From Haemophilus influenzae (GTDB lineage Bacteria; Pseudomonadota; Gammaproteobacteria; Enterobacterales; Pasteurellaceae), in contig NZ_LN831035.1 in the NCBI RefSeq assembly GCF_001457655.1, positions 1 to 64,000 of the forward strand: a stretch of 64,000 nt of DNA, read 5' to 3'. Shown here one piece after another: positions 56,017 to 64,000 of the stretch; the first letter of the stretch is position 1; the number at the start of each line of letters is the position of its first letter. The translations under genes and the position numbers were made by a program. The notes beneath the pieces are model-generated. The model was not told where the DNA came from. It did no database searches and saw nothing but the letters and a program-made list of their open reading frames with translations.

Positions 56017-56683
56017 TAAAATCACTCCAACTTTTTTCTGCTAACTTCCACTGACTATATTGTTGCACTAAAGCGACCACCGTCTTTTTCCCATAAGCTA
56101 AAGTTACGCCATCTAAAGTTAAATTCCCGTTGGTAATCACTGCGCCACTAATCCTCCCTTTGCCAGTCAATTTTAAATCGCCCTCTGCAATTAATACGGC
56201 AGACACCGTGCCATTAATTTCAACCTCTGCTTGTGAATCTGAAAACCAATAAAGTTTAGGCGTTTTATTCGCGTTTAAAATTCTGGGCGGAGAAGAAAAG
56301 TGCGGTCGAAAATAGGCAAGTTTTTCGCCACTCACAAAATCTTTCAATGCGCCTTGATTATCTCCCTTTTTAGGCGATTTTTTAAATAGGCTCATTCTTT
56401 CACACCAAAGAAAATATTGAATTGAATCTGTGGCACCATCAAGCGTAATGCTGATTTGCTTTACACTTTCATCATTATTTAATGATAAATCAAGGCAGGC
56501 AGTTTGTTTTTTCAAGGCTGTTATTCTTTGTAATTGTAATGTTCTTTCCACATACAGTTTTCGTTGATTTTGTTGCGCCCGAAAAAAACTTAAATTGCTA
56601 TCATCTAACAATAAGATTACGCTTAATAAGCCTGAAATAAAAATCAGAATAGTCAGCGTAATAATACCTTTTTGTATTGTCAT
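56000..56683 (-). CDS. Pilin-like competence protein, third gene of the operon
   Basis: 227 residues from the ATG at 56683, which overlaps the previous stop as ATGA; a TTG five codons earlier is less likely. The leader MTIQKG/IITLTILIFISGLLSVILLL resembles a prepilin, but with no Glu at position 5. The later part includes a stretch of G-rich beta-turns (VLIAEGDLKLTGKGRISGAVITNGNL), like a small beta-helix. A probable minor pilin of the competence pilus. Confidence 0.82.
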   Translation of the reverse strand: MTIQKGIITLTILIFISGLLSVILLLDDSNLSFFRAQQNQRKLYVERTLQLQRITALKKQTACLDLSLNNDESVKQISITLDGATDSIQYFLWCERMSLFKKSPKKGDNQGALKDFVSGEKLAYFRPHFSSPPRILNANKTPKLYWFSDSQAEVEINGTVSAVLIAEGDLKLTGKGRISGAVITNGNLTLDGVTLAYGKKTVVALVQQYSQWKLAEKSWSDFNVQDE

Positions 56684-57399
56684 TGTTTTTGATTCCAAAG
56701 AGCAACGACAAGGGAGGTTTCATAACTGATATTTGGGGTTTGTTTTAAATTTCCTTTTAGCTTGATTTCTAATCCTTTGCCTTCAATTAACCAATTAAAT
56801 TGTAACCTAGTGATTTCATATTCGTTGTTATCTAATAAATCTGCCCATCCACCACCAGCGTTACAAGCGGTTTGTTGAAAAGCACGTTTACAAGTTTCTG
56901 CCGTGCAATTAGTAGGAATAACACTTTGATAAGTCAGTTTGGTTTTTATCATTTTGTTACTCACTTTATAGCCGAATAATTCTTCAGTACTACTTTTAGA
57001 TGTATTTTTACCTTTTTTCATACAGGTTTTCGGCGAACCTTTGCCAATACACCCATTTTTATTTAAATCATAAAAGAACAACACGCAGCTATTAGGTGGT
57101 GCATTATCTTCTTGGCTAATAAAAATAGCTGTGCCTTGTTCATCTAATTCAAATAAAGATAAATTGCTTTCCGTCAGTTTTGCATTTAATGCTCGAAATC
57201 CTAATCGGCGAAGATCTTTACCTATTAACTGTAATGTTCGTTGTAATTCAGCTTGTAATTTTAAATGTAATAACATCTGTTGATTTTGCGTTTGTATTTG
57301 CACATAAAAATGCGAAATGCTTAGCAATAATAAAGACGACAATGCTAGTGAAATCATCAGCGCTAATAGGGTTTGCCCTTTTAATAATACTTTCATCAT
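56680..57399 (-). CDS. Pilin-like competence protein, second gene of the operon
   Basis: 239 residues. MMKVLLKG/QTLLALMISLALSSLLLL is a PilW-like leader with Ala at position 5. Several cysteines (SCVLFFYDLNKNGCIG, CTAETCKRAFQQTACN) could form disulfides in the periplasmic domain. The start shares one base with the previous stop (TAATG). It is required, by analogy with characterised H. influenzae genes, for DNA uptake through the type IV pilus machine. Confidence 0.83.
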   Translation of the reverse strand: MMKVLLKGQTLLALMISLALSSLLLLSISHFYVQIQTQNQQMLLHLKLQAELQRTLQLIGKDLRRLGFRALNAKLTESNLSLFELDEQGTAIFISQEDNAPPNSCVLFFYDLNKNGCIGKGSPKTCMKKGKNTSKSSTEELFGYKVSNKMIKTKLTYQSVIPTNCTAETCKRAFQQTACNAGGGWADLLDNNEYEITRLQFNWLIEGKGLEIKLKGNLKQTPNISYETSLVVALWNQKQ

Positions 57400-57911
57400 T
57401 AATTACAAGCACTATCAAATTGATTAGTTTTCAAACGAATACTGCCAACATTGAAAAATAAAAATAACGTACGTTCATTTTCCGCTTGTAGAATAAAGCA
57501 ACGAGTAACGATAGTATTACGAATGCCATCAAATCTCGTGATTTCTTTTGGATAAATATGATGACTTTGAATCATCGTTTTGTTAGGAAAATAAGGGTAA
57601 TAAAAATGAGCATAAACCTCTTTCGGGCAATTTATCGGATTTAAACAATCACAAGTTTGGTTATTTTTTACTTGTGCCGTTAAGCACCATTGCTGTGTCG
57701 CAAGATTACGATTGATAAGTAAAAACCACACTTCCGATGAATTTTCTGCCCGAGCCTGAATTTGGCGTAGAAATAAATACAGGCGATGTTGCTCTTTGGC
57801 TAAAATCGTTTTAGGCGAATCGGTTTTCCATAATGGTACTGCAAAATTCAGCACAATACTGATAATGGCTAACCCAATCAATAATTCCACTAATGTCATA
57901 CCTTTCTGCAT
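57399..57911 (-). CDS. Pilin-like competence protein, first gene of the operon
   Basis: 170 residues from the ATG at 57911 (MQKG/MTLVELLIGLAIISI), with GGAG six bases upstream. A 12-codon upstream extension crosses an uptake signal and is rejected. It is a canonical type IV prepilin leader with Glu5 after the Gly cleavage site and an FimT/PulG-like body with four cysteines. The operon has a CRP-S site 66 bases upstream. I do not assign individual comN-Q letters because I am unsure of their order. Confidence 0.88.
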   Translation of the reverse strand: MQKGMTLVELLIGLAIISIVLNFAVPLWKTDSPKTILAKEQHRLYLFLRQIQARAENSSEVWFLLINRNLATQQWCLTAQVKNNQTCDCLNPINCPKEVYAHFYYPYFPNKTMIQSHHIYPKEITRFDGIRNTIVTRCFILQAENERTLFLFFNVGSIRLKTNQFDSACN

Positions 57912-57977
57912 AAAACGCTCCAATTTTCTACCGCACTTTAATGGCAAATAATTAATGGAAAAATCACTTCATACTAT

Positions 57978-57999
57978 TTTTGCGATCTGTATCGCAAAG
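57978..57999 (-). promoter_or_regulatory. CRP-S competence regulatory site for the pilin-like operon
   Basis: TTTTGCGAT, a CTGT centre, then ATCGCAAAG (plus-strand reading): near-perfect palindromic CRP-S arms. It lies 66 bases from the first start codon of the operon on the minus strand. Confidence 0.9.
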
Positions 58000-58110
58000 T
58001 TTTTCTGAAAACCTATAAAAACCATTGTTTTATGATTTTCAACTGGTTATTTTGGCAAATCTCGCTATAATGGCACAGAATTTTTCTGTTCTTTAAAAGC
58101 TGGTGGAAAT

Positions 58111-58914
58111 ATGAATCCAATGTTAAATATCGCTATTCGTGCGGCACGAAAAGCGGGCAATGTGATTGCTAAAAATTATGAACGCCGTGATGCTATCGAA
58201 AGCACACAAAAAGGTATTAATGATTATGTAACAAACGTTGATAAAGCGTCTGAAGCAGAAATCATTGAAGTTATTCGTAAATCTTATCCTGATCACACAA
58301 TTATTACGGAAGAAACAGGCGCAATTGAAGGCAAAGATAGCGATGTACAATGGATTATTGATCCGCTAGATGGTACTCGTAATTTTATGACAGGGCTTCC
58401 CCACTTTTCTGTGTCTATCGCAGTTCGTGTAAAAAATCGCACTGAAGTCGGGGTTGTTTACGATCCAATCCGTAATGAATTATTTACCGCTGTGCGTGGC
58501 GAAGGTGCAAAATTAAATGAAGTACGTTTACGTGTAGATAGTAAACGTGAAATTCAAGGTTCAATTTTAGCCACTGGTTTCCCATTCAAACAACCAAAAT
58601 TAATGCCAGCTCAATTTGCAATGATGAATGCCTTAATTGAAGATGCTGCGGATTTCCGTCGCACGGGTTCTGCTGCATTGGATTTATGCTATGTGGCGTC
58701 AAACCGTATTGATGGTTATTTTGAAATGGGCTTAAAAGCATGGGATTGTGCTGCTGGCGATTTAATCGTGCGTGAAGCAGGTGGCTTAGTCTGTGATTTT
58801 GATGCTGGTAATGGCTATTTACGCAGTGGCAATATCATTGCTGCTCCATCACGCGTAATTAAAGAAATGTTAAATAAAATTCGCCCTTGTTTAGGTGCTG
58901 AATTTAATCATTAA
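58111..58914 (+). CDS. suhB: Inositol-1-monophosphatase SuhB
   Basis: Mg-dependent inositol monophosphatase that in E. coli also joins rRNA antitermination complexes. The 267 residues have the metal-binding motifs ITEETG, WIIDPLDGTRNFMTG and the C-terminal AWDCAAGDLIVREAGG. A consensus -10 TATAAT (58066-58071) lies upstream, with a weak -35 CTGGTT at 17 bases. It is monocistronic, ending at a strong terminator. Confidence 0.96.
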   Translation: MNPMLNIAIRAARKAGNVIAKNYERRDAIESTQKGINDYVTNVDKASEAEIIEVIRKSYPDHTIITEETGAIEGKDSDVQWIIDPLDGTRNFMTGLPHFSVSIAVRVKNRTEVGVVYDPIRNELFTAVRGEGAKLNEVRLRVDSKREIQGSILATGFPFKQPKLMPAQFAMMNALIEDAADFRRTGSAALDLCYVASNRIDGYFEMGLKAWDCAAGDLIVREAGGLVCDFDAGNGYLRSGNIIAAPSRVIKEMLNKIRPCLGAEFNH

Positions 58915-58927
58915 TTTTTAGAAGCAC

Positions 58928-58957
58928 AATAGCACCTATCAAGGTGCTATTTTTAAT
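58928..58957 (+). terminator. Rho-independent terminator after suhB
   Basis: AATAGCACCT / AGGTGCTATT, a ten-base perfect stem with a four-base loop followed by TTTAATTTT, 14 bases after the stop. Confidence 0.9.
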
Positions 58958-59021
58958 TTTATTAATGAAACATACTTGATTAGCGACTTTATCTGCGCAT
59001 CAACGAAAAAACGACGACATT

Positions 59022-60929
59022 ATGCTTCCAGAACTTGGCTTTTTCCTTCTTTTACTCGCAACAGCTAGCGCGTTTTTTCTTGCGTTAGTGCCTCAATTTG
59101 GGTTATTCAAAAAAAATTCGACTTTAATTAATGCTGCTTGGCCGCTTAGTTATATTTTTACCCTTGCGACGACGTTCTCAATTGGTTTGCTTGCTTATTC
59201 TTTTGCGGTGGATGATTTCACCCTTGAATATGTCGCGGCACATTCTAATTCCCAATTACCTACATTTTTTAAAATGGCTGCCACTTGGGGAGGACATGAA
59301 GGTTCAATGTTGTTTTGGTTATTTTCATTGAGTTTATGGCTTGCTGCTTTTGCTTTTTTTAATCGAAAAAATGACCGCACTTTTTCCGCTCAATCTTTAT
59401 CTTTATTGGGATTGATTTGCTTTGGTTTTGCGGTATTTATTTTATTTTATTCCAATCCATTTGGACGCATTTTCCCTGCTCCCGCAGAAGGGCGCGATCT
59501 CAATCCAATGTTGCAAGATGTGGGATTAATTTTCCATCCGCCGTTATTATATGTTGGCTATGTGGGCTTTGCGGTAAATTTTGCAATGAGTTTGAGTGCG
59601 TTGATTTATAACCAATCTGCACGACAAATTGCCCGCTCAATGCGTGGATGGGTGTTGGTTTCTTGGTTGTTTTTAACCATTGGTATTGTGCTTGGTGCGT
59701 GGTGGGCTTATTACGAACTTGGCTGGGGCGGTTGGTGGTTCTGGGATCCCGTAGAAAATGCGTCTTTAATGCCTTGGTTGCTTGGTTTGGCGTTATTGCA
59801 CAGTTTAATGGCGACGGAAAAACAAGGCGTATTTAGTTATTGGACAACGCTTTTTTCTCTGCTTGCTTTTGCCTTTAGCGTATTAGGCACGTTTATTGTT
59901 CGTTCTGGTGCGCTTACTTCTGTGCACGCCTTTGCATTGGATAACACGCGCGGTTATGTGTTGTTATTAATTTTCTTTGTTTTGACAGCGTTAGCCTTTG
60001 GTTTATTCGCTTTACGAGCGGGAAGTTCATCAGAAAGTGCGGTGAAATTTCAGTTCATTTCTAAATCGGGTGGCATTTTATTACTGAATATTTTGCTGAC
60101 CATTGCGACGGTTTCTACCTTTTTAGGTACTTTTTACCCGATGTTATTCCAAGCGATGAATTGGGGCTCAATTTCGGTGGGAAGTCCTTATTTTAATAGT
60201 ATTTTCTTCCCCATTATTACGGCGATTTTAATCTTAATGGTAATTGTGCTTAGCATACGTAAGGGGCAATTTGATCGCACATTATTGATACGTTGTGGGT
60301 GGTTGCTTATTCCGTCTTTGATTCTTGCAGGCCTAATGATTTGGCAACAGCTACGCCATAATTCTGCGTTGAATTTTCACGCTTTCGCCTTTGTGTTATT
60401 AACTCTTGCGATTTGGCTTTTATTCGTCACGTTATGGCAAAATTGGCGACAAATTCGCTTGTCTCAATTTGGGATGATTTTAGCGCATTGTGGCGTGGCG
60501 ATTGTGACTATTGGTGCGGTGATGACTGGGTATTTTGGCAGTGAAATTGGTGTGCGTTTAGCACCGCAACAAAGTCAAACGCTGGGGCAATATGAATTTC
60601 ATTATCGCCAATTTTCTAATGAAATTGGGCCAAATTTTACGGCAGAAGTCGCCTTTTTTGACGTAACTAAAAATGGTAAACCTTATGCAGAAATTATCCC
60701 AGAACGCCGTTATTACGATGTACGAACAATGACAATGAGTGAAGTGGGGCTTGATGGTGGTTTTTGGGGCGATTTATATATTGTGATGGGCGATTCTCTT
60801 GGCAAAGGGGAATTTACTTTCCGCTTACATTATAAACCACTGATTCGTTGGCTTTGGGCGGGCGGTATTTTAATGGCCTTTGGCGCACTTTTTAGCGTTT
60901 TCGGATTACGCAGAAAACAGGAAAAATAA
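59022..60929 (+). CDS. nrfE: CcmF/NrfE-family heme lyase subunit
   Basis: Polytopic membrane protein that attaches heme to apocytochromes c. The 635 residues have about 15 helices, with the tryptophan-rich WWD domain ([14 protein letters not shown], around residues 235-248) and flanking histidines. Only CcmF, DsbE and CcmH-type genes are here; ccmABCDE are not. I therefore favour the NrfEFG-type branch dedicated to nitrite reductase NrfA, although a general CcmF is possible. The stop overlaps the next start by one base. Confidence 0.88.
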   Translation: MLPELGFFLLLLATASAFFLALVPQFGLFKKNSTLINAAWPLSYIFTLATTFSIGLLAYSFAVDDFTLEYVAAHSNSQLPTFFKMAATWGGHEGSMLFWLFSLSLWLAAFAFFNRKNDRTFSAQSLSLLGLICFGFAVFILFYSNPFGRIFPAPAEGRDLNPMLQDVGLIFHPPLLYVGYVGFAVNFAMSLSALIYNQSARQIARSMRGWVLVSWLFLTIGIVLGAWWAYYELGWGGWWFWDPVENASLMPWLLGLALLHSLMATEKQGVFSYWTTLFSLLAFAFSVLGTFIVRSGALTSVHAFALDNTRGYVLLLIFFVLTALAFGLFALRAGSSSESAVKFQFISKSGGILLLNILLTIATVSTFLGTFYPMLFQAMNWGSISVGSPYFNSIFFPIITAILILMVIVLSIRKGQFDRTLLIRCGWLLIPSLILAGLMIWQQLRHNSALNFHAFAFVLLTLAIWLLFVTLWQNWRQIRLSQFGMILAHCGVAIVTIGAVMTGYFGSEIGVRLAPQQSQTLGQYEFHYRQFSNEIGPNFTAEVAFFDVTKNGKPYAEIIPERRYYDVRTMTMSEVGLDGGFWGDLYIVMGDSLGKGEFTFRLHYKPLIRWLWAGGILMAFGALFSVFGLRRKQEK

Positions 60930-61459
60930 TGAACAAAAAACTTATCTTTTTTACACCTCTCTTTGTGCTTTTAGGCGTGTGTATATTATTAATTGCAGGG
61001 TTAAATCAAGATCCGAAAAAAATTGCTTCGGCTTTAATTGATAAACCTGTTCCAGAGTTTTATCAGGCTAATTTACATGAGCCATCACAAATCGTAAGCC
61101 CGAACGAGTTTCCTAAACAGCCATTTTTATTAAATGTTTGGGGAAGTTGGTGTGGTTATTGCAAAGAAGAACATCCTCTGTTAATTGAGATTGCAAAAAC
61201 GTTGCCTATTGTGGGCGTGGATTACCGTGATAATCCGCAAAATGGCATTGAAATGCTTAAGCGAATGGGCAATCCGTTCGTCTTGACCATTGATGATAGT
61301 CATGGGAAATTGGGATTAAAATTGGGCGTGGATGGCGCGCCAGAAACTTACCTTGTGGATGAAAATGGTGTGATTCGTTATCGCCATTCTGGTTTACTGG
61401 ATAAAGAAACTTGGCAAACAGTATTTTTGCCGAAAATTAAAGCATTGAAGAACAAATGA
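60929..61459 (+). CDS. dsbE: DsbE/CcmG-type thiol-disulfide oxidoreductase
   Basis: Membrane-tethered periplasmic thioredoxin that keeps apocytochrome cysteines reduced. 176 residues: one N-terminal helix (about 5-24) and a thioredoxin fold with Cys75-Gly-Tyr-Cys78 in [15 protein letters not shown] and the cis-proline loop [14 protein letters not shown]. The CGYC centre differs from the usual CPTC of CcmG, which may reflect a partner specific to this set. It overlaps the next gene by four bases (ATGA). Confidence 0.93.
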   Translation: MNKKLIFFTPLFVLLGVCILLIAGLNQDPKKIASALIDKPVPEFYQANLHEPSQIVSPNEFPKQPFLLNVWGSWCGYCKEEHPLLIEIAKTLPIVGVDYRDNPQNGIEMLKRMGNPFVLTIDDSHGKLGLKLGVDGAPETYLVDENGVIRYRHSGLLDKETWQTVFLPKIKALKNK

Positions 61460-62610
61460 AAAGCATATTAGATATTTTTACTCGCGGTTTTATTCAGGTT
61501 CAAAAAACAGTCTTTTTTGCAACCGCACTTTTATTCGCATTTTCCTTATTCGCCCAAGCGGAAATGGTGGATACCTATCAATTTCAAAATCAAGATGATC
61601 GTACTCGCGCCGTAGAGTTGGCAAAATCTTTACGCTGTCCACAATGTCAGAACCAAAATTTGGTGGAATCTAATTCTCCAATTGCTTATGACTTGCGTCT
61701 TGAAGTGTACAAAATGGTGGATGAGGGCAAAAGTAATCAGCAAATTATCGATCAAATGACGGCTAGATTTGGTGATTTTGTGAATTACAAACCGCCATTC
61801 AAATGGAATACGGCGTTGTTATGGTTATTGCCAGTCGCCCTTTTAATTCTAGCTGCAGTATTGCTTTATTTCTCAAATAGGAAAAAACAGTTTTCAGAAA
61901 AAGTGGTTGCACAACAACTAGAGAATGATGAAATAATTTCCCTCCCCTCAACCTTTGGCAGCTCCCCCCGCAAGCAAGGGGAGCCAAGTAAACTTTCTAA
62001 GAGAAAAGTGAATAGCAAAATTTATTTTGTGCTTTTTACTTTACTCATCGCTATTCCAACTGCTTATTATTTTTCTCTTGATCGTTTTAGTCGTGTTCAA
62101 CAAGGCGAGCAATCGATGATTGAGCAACATAATCAAAATGTTGAAATGAATGATGAACACAAAAATCAAAATGTGATTGAGAAGATCCAAAATAAACTGC
62201 GTATCGATCCAAATAATGCGGAAACTTGGCTTCAACTTGGGGAAGCCTATGTGCAAAATAATGAATTTGATAGTGCGCTTGTGGCTTATTCTAATGCGGA
62301 AAAATTGTCAGGCAGTAAACCTAATATTTTAGGCTTGGCAGCCACCGCACTTTATTATCAAGCAGGCCAGCAAATGACCCAAAAAGTAGAACAACTTTTG
62401 AATGAAGCTTTGGCAAAAGATAAAAATGAAGTATCTAGTCTTTCTTTGTTGGCGACAATTGCCTTAGAAAATCGCCAATATCAACAAGCTGGTATGTATT
62501 TACAGCAGTTATTAGATTCAGGTAATGCGGCAGTGGATCGTCGTTCAGTTATTCAACGGATGAAGATGTTGGATTTTTTACAACGTGGTGAAAAAGGACA
62601 AAATCCGTGA
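61456..62610 (+). CDS. nrfF: CcmH/NrfF-type heme lyase subunit fused to a TPR (NrfG/CcmI) domain
   Basis: 384 residues: a signal/anchor helix (about 18-35), the redox motif [10 protein letters not shown] with Cys61 and Cys64, and a family-typical [20 protein letters not shown]...[13 protein letters not shown] second helix (about 117-136) is followed by a third near 183-205 and then tetratricopeptide repeats. Between the second and third helices, residues about 161-178 ([17 protein letters not shown]) are encoded by a GC-rich hairpin element otherwise found between genes. The reading frame is kept. Last of the nrfE-dsbE-nrfF unit. Confidence 0.9.
   Translation: MKSILDIFTRGFIQVQKTVFFATALLFAFSLFAQAEMVDTYQFQNQDDRTRAVELAKSLRCPQCQNQNLVESNSPIAYDLRLEVYKMVDEGKSNQQIIDQMTARFGDFVNYKPPFKWNTALLWLLPVALLILAAVLLYFSNRKKQFSEKVVAQQLENDEIISLPSTFGSSPRKQGEPSKLSKRKVNSKIYFVLFTLLIAIPTAYYFSLDRFSRVQQGEQSMIEQHNQNVEMNDEHKNQNVIEKIQNKLRIDPNNAETWLQLGEAYVQNNEFDSALVAYSNAEKLSGSKPNILGLAATALYYQAGQQMTQKVEQLLNEALAKDKNEVSSLSLLATIALENRQYQQAGMYLQQLLDSGNAAVDRRSVIQRMKMLDFLQRGEKGQNP
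61938..61988. repeat. Intergenic-type hairpin element inside the nrfF coding sequence
   Basis: Aligns over about 50 bases with the right half of the dnaA-dnaN element (both have CTCA-CCTT-GGCAGCTCCCCCC and end GGAGCCAAG). It contains the inverted repeat GCTCCCC...GGGGAGC. It stays in frame and adds about 17 residues to a cytoplasmic loop. Confidence 0.75.
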
Positions 62611-63812
62611 GCCAATATTCTGAAAACATTATTATTGGTGCGGGTGCGGCAGGATTATTTTGCGCGGCACAGTTGGCTAAGCTAGGCAAGTCGGTGACAG
62701 TTTTCGACAACGGCAAAAAAATCGGACGTAAGATTTTGATGTCGGGCGGTGGGTTTTGTAATTTCACCAATTTAGAGGTTACGCCAGCTCATTATCTTTC
62801 GCAAAATCCTCATTTCGTCAAATCGGCACTTGCTCGTTATACCAATTGGGATTTTATTTCTTTAGTGGCGGAGCAAGGGATTGCTTATCACGAAAAGGAA
62901 TTGGGGCAATTATTTTGCGATGAGGGTGCAGAACAAATCGTTGAAATGCTGAAATCTGAATGCGATAAATATGGTGCTAAGATTTTATTGCGTAGCGAAG
63001 TTTCTCAAGTTGAACGGATTCAAAATGATGAAAAAGTGCGGTTTGTTTTACAGGTAAATTCAACCCAATGGCAATGTAAAAATTTGATTGTTGCGACAGG
63101 TGGGCTTTCTATGCCTGGGCTTGGCGCAACGCCATTTGGTTATCAAATTGCGGAACAATTTGGCATTCCTGTTATTCCGCCTCGTGCGAGTTTAGTGCCT
63201 TTTACTTATCGAGAAACAGATAAATTTTTAACCGCACTTTCAGGTATTAGCTTGCCTGTCACTATCACGGCACTGTGCGGAAAATCTTTTTACAACCAGC
63301 TTTTGTTTACTCATCGTGGTATTTCAGGCCCTGCGGTGTTACAAATTTCTAATTATTGGCAGCCCACTGAGTCAGTGGAAATCGATTTATTACCGAACCA
63401 CAATGTGGAAGAGGAAATTAATCAAGCAAAACAACATTCACCAAAACAAATGTTGAAAACCATCTTGGTTCGATTATTGCCGAAAAAATTGGTCGAACTT
63501 TGGATTGAACAAGGCATTGTGCAAGATGAAGTTAGCGCTAACATCAGCAAAGTGCGGGTAAAAAATCTGGTGGATTTTATTCATCACTGGGAATTTACTC
63601 CAAATGGCACAGAGGGCTATCGTACAGCTGAAGTCACAATGGGTGGGGTGGATACTAAAGTAATTTCTTCTAAAACAATGGAAAGCAACCAAGTCAGCGG
63701 TTTATATTTTATTGGTGAAGTATTGGATGTGACGGGCTGGCTCGGTGGTTATAACTTCCAGTGGGCGTGGAGCTCGGCTTATGCCTGCGCTCTAAGTATC
63801 TCAAGACAATAA
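62607..63812 (+). CDS. HI0933-family FAD-dependent flavoprotein
   Basis: 401 residues from a GTG at 62607 overlapping the nrfF stop (GTGA). The N-terminal FAD-binding fold is IIIGAGAAGLFCAAQLAKLG. MSGGGFCNFTN and the C-terminal GGVDTKVISSKTMES and LDVTGWLGGYNFQWAWSSA are hallmarks of this family of NAD(P)/FAD oxidoreductases (also called BaiN/RdsA-like). Physiological substrate is unknown. Overlap suggests co-transcription with the heme-lyase genes. Two uptake signals lie inside. Confidence 0.92.
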   Translation: MSQYSENIIIGAGAAGLFCAAQLAKLGKSVTVFDNGKKIGRKILMSGGGFCNFTNLEVTPAHYLSQNPHFVKSALARYTNWDFISLVAEQGIAYHEKELGQLFCDEGAEQIVEMLKSECDKYGAKILLRSEVSQVERIQNDEKVRFVLQVNSTQWQCKNLIVATGGLSMPGLGATPFGYQIAEQFGIPVIPPRASLVPFTYRETDKFLTALSGISLPVTITALCGKSFYNQLLFTHRGISGPAVLQISNYWQPTESVEIDLLPNHNVEEEINQAKQHSPKQMLKTILVRLLPKKLVELWIEQGIVQDEVSANISKVRVKNLVDFIHHWEFTPNGTEGYRTAEVTMGGVDTKVISSKTMESNQVSGLYFIGEVLDVTGWLGGYNFQWAWSSAYACALSISRQ

Positions 63813-63932
63813 ATAGATAAAGATCAAAGCATACGCATTTTTTACAAGACAAAATCTCAAAATAGCTTTATCATATCGCCTGTTTTAGGCTCGCCTAACC
63901 CGTTTTAATTAACTTAATTGAGGAAAATAAAA

Positions 63933-64000
63933 ATGGCAAAAATCGTTAAAGTGATTGGTCGCGAAATCATCGACTCACGCGGTAATCCAACTGTTGAAGC
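63933..64000 (+). CDS. eno: Enolase, 5' end only
   Basis: The window ends 68 bases into this gene. MAKIVKVIGREIIDSRGNPT is the conserved enolase N-terminus, and TTGAGGAAAA upstream is a good ribosome-binding site. It converts 2-phosphoglycerate to phosphoenolpyruvate and is part of the RNA degradosome in E. coli. Confidence 0.95.
   Translation, partial: MAKIVKVIGREIIDSRGNPTVE

Overview
The window looks like a chromosomal segment of Haemophilus influenzae, or a very close relative. It is AT-rich. The 9-base uptake signal AAGTGCGGT, or its complement ACCGCACTT, recurs about once per kilobase (roughly fifty copies counted by eye). From memory, the gene order matches the dnaA-to-eno block of strain Rd KW20 (about HI0993 down to HI0932), read in reverse. 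It is almost entirely core genome. The two islands without uptake signals are iga1 and a block holding radC, rpmBG and dat-vapBC-ddc.

Layout. 1-3.8 kb: dnaA-dnaN-recF, with a GC-rich palindromic element between dnaA and dnaN. 4-9.8 kb: iga1, a very long IgA1 protease autotransporter. 9.9-15.1 kb: leuABCD on the minus strand, with a previously unlisted leucine leader peptide, attenuator and promoter. 15.3-19.7 kb: dprA, yaaA, a lipoprotein gene, pfkA and smpB. 19.8-27.6 kb (minus): aroQ-accB-accC-yhdT-panF-(EamA transporter)-prmA-dusB-fis, close to the enterobacterial order. 27.7-29.6 kb: menBC. 29.7-36.3 kb: a lipoprotein gene, rpsT, murJ, ribF and ileS. 36.4-39.4 kb: hinT-ycfL-nagZ-rlmC. 39.7-43 kb (minus): coaBC-dut-slmA-yheU-crp. 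43-44.5 kb: radC and rpmB-rpmG. 44.8-48.5 kb: 1,3-diaminopropane genes dat and ddc with a vapBC toxin-antitoxin pair between them. 48.8-55.7 kb: mutM, then degS, ribD, nrdR and recC on the minus strand. 55.7-57.9 kb (minus): the four-gene pilin-like competence operon. 58-64 kb: suhB, an NrfEFG-type heme-lyase set, an HI0933-type flavoprotein and the start of eno.

Common thread. Natural competence is unusually visible here. The window encodes CRP and carries three near-perfect CRP-S (Sxy-dependent) sites, upstream of dprA, radC and the pilin-like operon. The site edge lies 66-69 bases from the start codon in all three.

The least explained material is non-coding: a branched, possibly pseudoknotted leader upstream of dat; a multi-stem foldable region between rlmC and crp; a leader before rpmB; and a family of short hairpin elements, one of which is translated in frame inside the nrfF/ccmH gene. 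I see no CRISPR array, rRNA, tRNA, intact insertion sequence or prophage.
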